Part shown: positions 55,882 through 64,000 of the stretch, in pieces | How positions within the stretch are numbered: the stretch's first letter is position 1 | How the letters are laid out: each line of letters starts with the position of its first letter | Assembly: GCA_012932295.1 (NCBI GenBank) | Contig: JAAONU010000004.1 | Span: forward strand, 25,540,804 to 25,604,803 | Direction: 5' to 3' | Origin: Cyclina sinensis | Taxonomy: Eukaryota > Mollusca > Bivalvia > Venerida > Veneridae | DNA: 64,000 bases | Notes under the pieces: generated by a model | What the model was told of the DNA's origin: nothing | Databases searched by the model: none | The model's input: the letters and a program-made list of their open reading frames with translations, nothing else | Program-made: the position numbers and the translations under genes

Positions 55882-57669
55882 AGCTCACCTGAGCACAACG
55901 TGCTTATGGTGAGCTTTTGTGATCCCCCTCCGCCCGTCGTCCGTCGTCGTCAACAATTTGACTTCAACGACTTCTCCTCCTAAACCACTAAGCCAACTTT
56001 GATTAAACATGCCTGGGATATTCCTTATATGAAACTCTACTGAAGTTGTTCAAAGAATTGAATTCCATCAAGAACCCTGGTTGCTGTGGCAACTGAAATG
56101 AAAAAAAAAGAAAATCTTCTTGTCCGAAACCACAAGGCCCTGAGCCTTAGGTTTGATATGTAGCCTTTTTAGTACACCTCTACAAAGCTTGTTCAAATTA
56201 TACCCCTGGGGTCAAATTTGGCCCCGCCAGGGGTGAGGGTCAATTGGTTTTACATAGGCTTATATAGGAAACTTTTAAAAATATTCTTGCCTGAAACCAC
56301 AAGGCCCTGAGCCTTAAGATTTGGTATGTAGCATTGTCTAGTGGACCTATACCAAGATTGTTGAAATTTTTACCCCTGGGGCCAATTTTTGTCCCGACCC
56401 GGGGTCATTGGTTTTAAATAGGCTTATATAGGGAAAACTTTGAAAATATTCTTGTCTGAAACCACAAGGTCCTGAGCCTTAATATTTGGTATGTAGCATT
56501 GTCAAGTTGATTTCTACCAAGCTTGTTCAAATTATACCCCTGGAATCAAAGTTGGCCCCACCCCGGAGGTCAATTGATTTTACAGACACTTACATAGGGA
56601 AAACTTTGAAAATCTTCTTGTCTGAAACCACAAGTCCATGAGCCTTTATAATTGGTATGTAGCATTGTCTATTTGACCTATACGAGGATTGTTTAAATTA
56701 TACCACTGGCGTCAATTTTTGTCCCACCCCGGGGTCATTAGTTTTACATAGGCTTATAAAGGGAAAACTTTGACAATCTTCTTGTCTGAAACCGCAAGTC
56801 CCTGAGCCTTAATATTTGGTATGTAGCATTGTCAAGTTGACTTCTACCATGTTTGTTCAAATTACGCCCCTAGGGTCAAATTTGGCCTATGCCCCCGGGG
56901 TCAATTGATTTTTACATAGGGTTACATAGGGATAACTTTGAAACTCTTTTTGTCTCAAACCACAAGACCCTGAGCCTTAAAATTTGGTATGTATCATTGT
57001 CTAGTGGACCTCTACCAAGTTAGTTCAAATTATACCTGTTGTGTTAAGTTTTGTTCCAACCCGGGGTCATTGTTTTTACATAAGCTTTTATAGGGAAAAA
57101 TTAGAAAATCTTCTTGTCTGAAACCACGAGGCCCTGAGCATTAAAATTTGGTGTGTTGCATTGTCTAGTAGACCTCTACCAAATTTGTTCAAATAATACC
57201 CCTGTGGTCAAATTTGGCACTGCCCCTTGGGTCAATTGATTTTACAAAGGCTTATATTGGAAAATTTGAAAAAAGTTCTTGTCTGAAACCACAAGGCTCA
57301 TAGCCTTAAGATATGGTAAGTAGCATTGTCCTGTAGACCTCTTCCAAATTTTTTCAATTGCCCCTGGGTTCAAATATAGCCCCACCCGGCTTACATAGGC
57401 TTATATAGGGAAAACTTTGAAAATCTTCTTGTCTGAAACCACAAGGCTAGAACTTAGATAGTTTTAATGGAGCATCAGCTACAGGTCATCTACTAAGTTT
57501 GTTCAAATTTTGCCCCTTGAGTGAAAATTGGCTCTACTCTGGGAGTCACTTGAATTCATATAGATTTATATAGGGAGATTCTTAAAAAAATCTTTTGATG
57601 TTAGCTCAACAGCAGAACTGAAGGCAACATATTCAGGTGAGCGATTAAAGGACATCATGGCCCTCTTGT
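55882..57669. mobile_element. Non-autonomous 'pearl'/Helentron-like element with internal tandem repeats
   Basis: The left end is a hairpin at 55882-55915 (AGCTCACCTGAGCAC, AAC loop, GTGCTTATGGTGAGCT), followed by 'ccgtcgtccgtcgtcgtca'. The core has nine copies of a unit of about 160-170 bp ('ttgtctgaaaccacaaggcc', 'ctgagccttaa', 'tttggtatgtagcattgtc', 'ttgttcaaattatacccctg', 'cttatatagggaaaactttg'). The right end has TCAGGTGAGC (57633-57642), inverse of the left end, then 'ggacatcatggccctcttgt'. Known: bivalve 'pearl' elements and other Helentron-like non-autonomous elements carry short central tandem repeats of similar size. Assignment is by architecture only. No coding capacity. Confidence 0.65.
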
Positions 57670-59179
57670 AATATATTACAGTTGTCAACCCCGTTCTGAC
57701 GTTATCGGTGACACTGGTCATTTTCACGGAAGAGACCGAAGATTTCCGATTTATATTGCTACGCCTCTGCCAAAACCTAAGCATATGCGCAGGTATTATT
57801 ATACAAATCTAACTTTTGCTTTCTGTCACCTTTAACGAAAAACCAACGAATAAGAACTAACACGATTTTTTATTTCATTTAAAACATTGATTCAACGAGT
57901 TCAGGAAAATATTGTTAATCGAACCTCTGGCGAGCTTCATAACAGTATTCCTGGACGAGTTGAATAAATGTTTACATGAAAAATTGACAAGTGTCAGATT
58001 TTTTTTATCACATGACCAAAACAACCGTAAATCGGTCTTACCGTAGCTAAATTTATTTGAACTATTCTGTAAGAAAAGCTGTTACAAAGCATCCACCAAG
58101 AAAATAGTTCCAATTGAAATGTCAAAATATGTCAGAAATACTGAACATAGAAGTCGTCTCTTTAAAAAAGGACGTCTATATGATAACGTATTTTAAAAAT
58201 GACAATAATTAAAAAAATGAAGCAAGAAGTGAACGTGTAATGTTTTAATAGCTGTATATTACACCTGTGTAATATAACAAAGTATGTAATGGCGAAATTG
58301 TTTAACAAACAACATTTGTCATGTGATAAAAAAAAAATAAAATATTTACCAACATAATTTGACCATATAAAACAGGGTCAACGAACACGTGCGTTGAAGC
58401 GTCTGTGATCCACAGACAAATGTTAAGTTGTCCTGCAAGACAAGTATGCCATTTGAATAAAATATTCTGACAAGAAAGAAGGAGTTGAAAAACGTGCCTG
58501 CTTTACTTAAGAACATAAGGTTCTTTAGTTTTATTTATATTAACATCAGAGAAGAGTCTTGCGTAAGGCAAAGCAGAGAAAACGAACACATTTTGTTACA
58601 GTTTAAAAGTGACATTTTGACATTGAATCATGTAAAAACTTGTATTTTTAATCACTTTAAACACTTTTGTATGTTGATAAAGTTGTTAGTTTTTCGGACT
58701 CTAGTTTTTGAGCATTTTTGTAGGTCTAAATAAGTCTTTCAGTAGAAAATGTGAAATTATGGGAAACACAGAAAAGAGAGTGAAATATTATACAATTTGT
58801 AAAATTGTGTTTAAGTGATGTAAATATAACAACAACAACATCAACAACAATAAAATTAATGTTAATAGTGATAAAAATTAATAATACTAAAGGTAAAATC
58901 AATCATGATAATATTTATATATAATTTCAAAATGTAAATGCCAAAGAATGGAAAGAAAGTTAAATTTACACTTAAATACTTATGATATTATATTAAATAT
59001 GTTTTGACTATGACAAAATTAAACTGATAAACAAATATTTAATCATAAGGCATTGTCAAGTTATATATTTAATTTATTAATAAGATAATAGTAGGAGAAA
59101 ACATTTTATTGCGAATCAAAACCAAATTATCTGTAATTTTAGTTACTAATCAATTCTCTTAAAATACTGTAGACACTTG
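57670..59179. other. No supported gene
   Basis: Very A+T-rich. The small frames (57,566-57,784 minus; 58,485-58,733 plus) lack domains. Confidence 0.35.
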
Positions 59180-59199
59180 TAAAAATAAAATAATAATAA

Positions 59200-59325
59200 C
59201 AACAATAGAATTAGTAGAAGTAGTAGTAGTAATAATAATAATAATGATAATAATAAAATAATAATAATAATCATCATCATCATCATCACAGTAGTAGTAG
59301 TAGTAGTTGTAGTGGTATAGTAATA
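59200..59325. repeat. Trinucleotide-rich tract (GTA/TAA/ATC)n
   Basis: Successive AGT, AAT and ATC trinucleotide runs, then AGT again. Low complexity, no other signal. Confidence 0.9.
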
Positions 59326-60059
59326 GAAGAATAAATACTAATACTAATGCTGCAAAATGATATTAATGACAATAGATAAGTGAGGTTTATGAATTTTATT
59401 GAAAAACAAGAAAACAAAGAAATATAGTAAAAAAATACAGAAATTTTAATCATTGTCATAACAGATAAGCATAATATGGTAAAGGATAATTTAAATGATC
59501 ATAATAACGGCAGTTAATCTGATAAGTTATCAAGAAAATAATGACAATGCTGATTTAAAGTACTATGCGATACTTATTTTTATGGTCAGAATGTCGCGGT
59601 AGTTTTGATGGTTATTATGGTTTTGTTGGATTAAGTAGAGAGATAGTCAGGATGCTGTTATGTCTTGAAAGCCTATGACAGCTGTTTCTGTGGTCATCAA
59701 GACGGATGTTATGTCATCAAAATTGCAATCTTGCGGCAGTCTATGCTTTTATAATTAAATTCTTAATGGTTGTTGTTCGTTTGTCTTGACGTAATAGTTT
59801 TTAAGCGTATGAATACTTTACTTTTCGTTATGTTTGAACTGAATTAATGGTCTTTTTTACAGTATCGATATAGTGGTTGCTGCGTCTTGATGCTCTCAGT
59901 AGTTTCTTGTTTTGATGGTTGTGGCGTCGTACTGGTCTTGATGGTTTAATGCTTCAGTAGTCGATATGATTCAGTGGTAGTGATGTTCTTCTGATGGCTG
60001 AGCTTTTGAAATTCTGGTTGTCTCACTTATAGCAGTTATCTTGAAAAACGAACTGATTC

Positions 60060-62215
60060 ACTGGCGATGTTATTGAGTAATAGTGGTTTTATTTCAATCT
60101 CGGTTGTTTTGTAGTCCGTGTGTGTATCTCGGTAAAGTGCTGCCATTTTTATGTCGGTTGTCTTTGCGTCCCTGTTATCTCACTGGCGAGACGTTTCCGT
60201 AGAAGTGGTGTTGTTTTAATTTTAGTTGCTTTGAGTTAAGTTTTTCTCACTGACAAGGTGTTTCCGTGGAAGTGGTTTTGTTTTGTTCTCGGTTGTTTGA
60301 GTTATGTTTTTCCCACTGGCAAGGTGTTACCGTGGAGGTGGTTTTATTTTGTTTTCGGTTGTTTGATCTATGGCTTTTTCACTGACAAGGTGTCTCTGTT
60401 GAAGTGGTTTTGTTTAAATCTTGGTTGTTTTGAGTTATGTTTTTCTCACTGACAAGGTGTTTCCGTGGAAGTGGTTCTGTTTTGTTCTTGGTTGTTAATG
60501 TTTTTTTTTTCACCGTGGAAGTGGTTTTGTTTTAATTTCAGTTATCTTGGAGTACTGATTATTCCACTGCAAGGTGTTCTTATAGTAGTGATGTTGCTTT
60601 GATTTCAATTATCTTGGTGTCCTGATTATCTCACTGGGATAAAGTTTTCGTGGAAGTTGTGTTGTTTTGAATTCTGCTCTTATGAGTTCTGTTTGGCTGA
60701 CAAAAATTTAATGTTTCTGTTGTAATGGTGTCATTTTGATCTCGGAAGTCTTGGTGTCTTTATTGATTCACTGGTGAGGTGTTTCCATGGTAGTGGTGAT
60801 GTTTTGATCTCTGGTGTCTTGGAGTCTTGATTGTGTCTCTGGCGAGGTGTTTCCATGGTAGTGGTGATGTTTTGATCTCGGTTGTCTTGGAGTCTTGATT
60901 ATCTCTATGGCGAGGTGTTTCCTTAGTAGTGGTGTTGTTTTGATATCGGTTGTCTTGGAGCCTTGATTGTCTCTCTGGTGAGATGTTTCCGTAGTAGTGG
61001 TGTTGTTTTGATCTCAGTTGTCTTGGAGTATTTATTATCTCTCTGGTGAGGTGCTTCTGTGGTAGTGGTGTTGTTTTGATCTCGGGTGTCTTGGAGTCTT
61101 GATTATGTCTCTGGCGAGGTGTTTCTATGGTAGTGGTATTGTTTTGATCTCGGTTGTCTTGGAGTCTTGATTATCTCTCTGGCGAGGTGTTTCCGTAGTA
61201 GTGGTGTTGTTTTGATCTCGGTTATCTTGGAGTATTTATTATCTCTCTGGCGAGGTGATTCCATGGTAGTGGTGTTGTTTTGATCTCGGTTGTCTTGGAG
61301 TCTTGATTATCTCTCTCTGGCAAGGTGTTTCCATGGAAGTGGTGTGGTTTTTTAATCTCAGTTGTCTTGAAGTCTTGGTTATCTTTCGGCGAGGTGTTTC
61401 CGTAGTAGTGGTGTTGATTTGAGCTCGTTTGTCTTGGAGTCTTGATTATCTCTTTGGCGAGGTGTTTCCGTAGTAGTGGTGATGTTTTGATCTCAGTTGT
61501 CTTGGGGTCTTGATTACCTCTCTGGCGAGGTGTTCCCGTAGTAGTGGTTTTGTTTTGATCTCAGTTGTCTTGGAGTCTTGATAATTTCTCTGGCAATGTG
61601 TTTCCGTTGTAGTGATGTTGTTTTGATCTCAGTTGTCTTGGAGTCTTGATTATCTCTCTGGCAAGGTTTTCCTTAGTAGTGAAGATGTTTTGACCTCAGT
61701 TGTCGTGGTGTATTGATTACCTCTCTTGTGAGGTGTTTTCGTAGTTGTGGTGTTGTTTTGGTCTCGGTTGTCTTGGAGTCTTAATAACTTCTAAGGCGAG
61801 GTGTTTTCCTGGAAGTGGTGTTGTTTTGATCTCGGTTTTCTTGGAGTCTTGAATGCCTCACTGTCGAGGTGTTTTCCTGGAAGTGGTGTTTTCTTGATCT
61901 AGGTTTTCTTGGAGTCTTGATTGTCTCACTGGGAAGGTATTTCGTGGTAGTTGTGTTGTTTTGATCTCGGTTATCTTGGAGTATTGATTGCCTCACTGTC
62001 GAGGTGTTTTCCTGGAAGTGGTGTTGTCTTGATCTATGTTTTCTTGGAGTCTTGATTTTCTCACCGGCAAAGTATTTCTGTGGTAGTGGTTTTGTTTTGA
62101 TCTCGGTTGTTTTGTAGTCATGATTGTCTCAATGGTAAGGTGTTTTCGTGGTACTCTAGTCCTTTTGTTTTGATCTTGACTGGCTTGGAGTATTGGTTGT
62201 CCCAGTGACACTGCT
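60060..62215. repeat. 68-bp minisatellite, about 30 copies, diverged
   Basis: The unit is 'tcttggagtcttgattatct', 'ctctggcgaggtgtttccgt', 'agtagtggtgttgttttgat', 'ctcggttg' (68 bp). Copies are clearest from 60,720 to 61,690 and more diverged to each side, with traces back to about 59,900. 68 is not a multiple of three, so open frames run only for short stretches; the minus-strand frames at 61.8-62.2 kb (rich in QENRDQNNTT) are repeat translations. Confidence 0.92.
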
Positions 62216-63120
62216 TTATAGTCGTTTTTCTCGTACAAAAATTATATCTAATATAAAATCACAATAATGATGATCATAATTATAATAAGGAAGAATAAGA
62301 TATCAGAAAATATTATAACAGCTGGATTTGAAAAAAAACAATGAAACAGGTATCTTCAGATTAGAAAACTGAACAATCAACAAAAAAATGTTATTTGCTT
62401 TTTATATTTAAGTTTAAAATAAATTGATTATTTTGTTGAGAGAGGGAGAGAGAGAGAAAGAGAGAGAGAGGGAGAAAGCAGTGATTCAAGAGTAAATAAT
62501 TCTTGCAACCTCTTCTTGTTTCGGCAGTTGATATCAACATAGAAAATAATTATCTTCTCAATGTTTAGGATTATTAAATGATGCATAAGTGCATGAAAGA
62601 CCGAATAAATAGATGAAAAAAACATAATTATATGAATAAATAAACAAGTTAAATTAGAAAATAGCGTTAAAACATATTCAACGGAATAAACAAAAAAGAA
62701 TGAATTGATAAATCAGTGAGTGAGTGATAAATTGGTTTAGTTATTGAATGCATAATTGGGTGACAAAACTGACTGGCTAATTGGTTGATTGATTGATAGT
62801 GAGTTAGTAGATCGGTCTGTGAGTGAAAAGACAGAGGAAATGGCTTAGGGATTTATTTGAAAAGAAAATTAAGGTTGAAACGTTGTTCCTAAAAATACGC
62901 CGACATCACTTCAAATGATGAAATGAAATTTTGAGAATGATATAAATAAGGAGGTAAAAGGTTTCCCATTACTTGTGACGGCATCACTTGAACGCAATGT
63001 AACTGCAGGTTTTGTCCCATAACTGATGACAACAAAAGATAAATGGAGGTAAATCAAGACTGACATAACAAATAAAATGTCCGCGGTTTTCAGGGGAGGT
63101 TACTCAAACCCGACTAAATT
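62216..63120. other. No supported gene; (GA)n at 62,438-62,472
   Basis: A GAGAGA-rich tract and degenerate TGAT/GTGA tetranucleotide stretches (62,715-62,825). No gene. Confidence 0.5.
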
Positions 63121-63124
63121 GGAG

Positions 63125-64000
63125 TTATCTTAGCTGATATGAGTTACGTTGACTAGTAAATTACGGCATCTCGATTTAGAGGAGTAACTTCATATTGACT
63201 AAAAATAAGAAAGTAAGTTTTATCCCCCTTAACAAGTCATCTTAAAAGTTGGTTAAAGGGGCTGTGCTCCAGATGACAAAAAAAGAAAGTTTTCTTGTAT
63301 TATTAATTTCTTGTAATATTTATGACTAATGCTTAAAAAATAACTTACTGACAAACATTAAGTCAAATAATTACATTATAAATTGATTTTTTCCTTTCAA
63401 AGTGCTATACCGTAACACGACGGTATAACTATATCGTATAAGATTTAAAGTAAATATCTGTAATATCACATGCGGCGATGGTGGTGACAGTAAAAGCGTT
63501 GGAAAAATTTTGTTAACATGAGGGTCCAGAGTTCAAATCAGGCTGGAGCGAAAATATTTTTGTTATTCTATTTTGACTTTTATAATCAGTTTTGAAGTAA
63601 AATATTATGTTGTTATAATCTCACGGCATCTAGATATATAATTTATGAAAACAACTTTTTTTATGTCAAATCTGGAGTACAGCCTCTTTAATCAGTGTTG
63701 ACAATAGAGTTATAAGAATATCATCCCTGTTGAAAGGAGAAACTTCAAATTGTCTGAAAATAAGAGAGTAAACGTCATGCCTCATCATTAATTACATCAT
63801 CATCTTAAAATTTGGTAACTCAGTGTTGACAATAAATTTATACAAATGCCATTCCTATTGAAAGGAATTACTTCAAATTTAATGAAAATAAGAGAGTAAA
63901 CGTTAATCTTGATAATTAAACGCGTCATCTGCTTAAAATTTGGTAACTCAGTATTGACAATAAATTTTTAAGAGTTGTTCCCTATAATTATGACATCATC
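63125..64000. repeat. 128-bp tandem repeat, interrupted by a MITE, running off the window
   Basis: Unit starts (TCAGTGTTGACAATA) lie at 63692, 63820 and 63948, a 128-bp period. Each unit contains 'acttcaaattt..tgaaaataagagagtaaac' and ends 'cttaaaatttggtaac'. An older unit at about 63,129-63,252 carries the MITE at its 3' edge. The array continues past the right end of the window. Confidence 0.8.
63257..63687. mobile_element. 431-bp MITE with TTAA target duplication (piggyBac-like)
   Basis: Starts AGGGGCTGTGCTCCAGAT and ends ATCTGGAGTACAGCCTCT: 18-bp terminal inverted repeats with two mismatches. TTAA flanks it on both sides (63253-63256 and 63688-63691). TTAA duplication is the hallmark of piggyBac-type transposition, but the superfamily is inferred. 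The neighbouring repeat units show the empty site ('ttggtaactcagtg'). Interior A+T-rich, non-coding; a box-B-like 'agagttcaaatcag' near 63,530 is probably fortuitous. Confidence 0.75.

Noticed and set aside
60258..60452. 64-aa ORF with repeated SYVFPTGKV-like segments as a repeat protein
   Set aside because: It is the 68-bp minisatellite read in one frame; the frame is lost outside three units.
63475..63550. tRNA gene inside the TTAA MITE
   Set aside because: Only a weak box-B-like stretch (agagttcaaatcag) is present; no acceptor, D or anticodon stem can be folded.

Overview
The window is eukaryotic nuclear DNA, A+T-rich, with split genes, GT-AG introns of about 0.3-3.4 kb, intron-containing tRNA genes and many repeats. 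The domain set (WSC, calcium-binding EGF, TSP1, LDLa) and the dispersed repeat families point to a marine bivalve mollusc. That assignment is inferred from familiar repeat styles; no database was searched.

Layout. 1-11,100: no supported gene; dispersed repeats, a decayed tRNA-derived SINE (about 8.2-8.4 kb) and an element with terminal inverted repeats (9.62-10.28 kb). 11.2-27.3 kb, plus strand: the one convincing protein-coding gene, with 20 coding exons summing in frame to 816 codons plus stop. It encodes a secreted or membrane-anchored protein with signal peptide, WSC domain, 13 EGF repeats (one per exon, all phase 1-1), two TSP1 repeats, one LDLa module and a hydrophobic C-terminus. A complete intron-containing tRNA-Met gene sits in its seventh intron. 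The 3.35-kb intron holds two related repeats starting with the same hairpin. 28.8-34.5 kb: four tandem copies of a unit of about 1.37 kb, each carrying the same type of tRNA-Met(CAT) gene with a 22-nt intron. 34.5-41.8 kb: repeats, a foldback structure and a decayed probable Tc1-like transposase. 41.86-43.60 kb, minus strand: a three-exon FLYWCH/MULE transposase pseudogene with splice sites and DDE residues still recognisable but several frameshifts.

45.1-50.1 kb is a minisatellite of about 60 copies of an 80-81 bp unit in two subfamilies. One shows a 7-monomer higher-order repeat of 561 bp. The other is open in one frame on each strand, which creates two spurious ORFs of about 1,100 codons. 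51.5-52.2 kb is an array of about 60-bp units each with a TTTAGAACGTTCTAAA-like palindrome. 55.88-57.67 kb is a non-autonomous element with nine internal repeats of about 165 bp and a hairpin end, resembling bivalve 'pearl'/Helentron-type elements. 60.1-62.2 kb is a 68-bp minisatellite. 63.1-64.0 kb is a 128-bp tandem repeat into which a 431-bp MITE with TTAA target duplications has inserted.

Apart from the EGF gene and the tRNAs, the window is mainly repeat biology. Most other open frames look like chance, repeat or antisense-tRNA artefacts.
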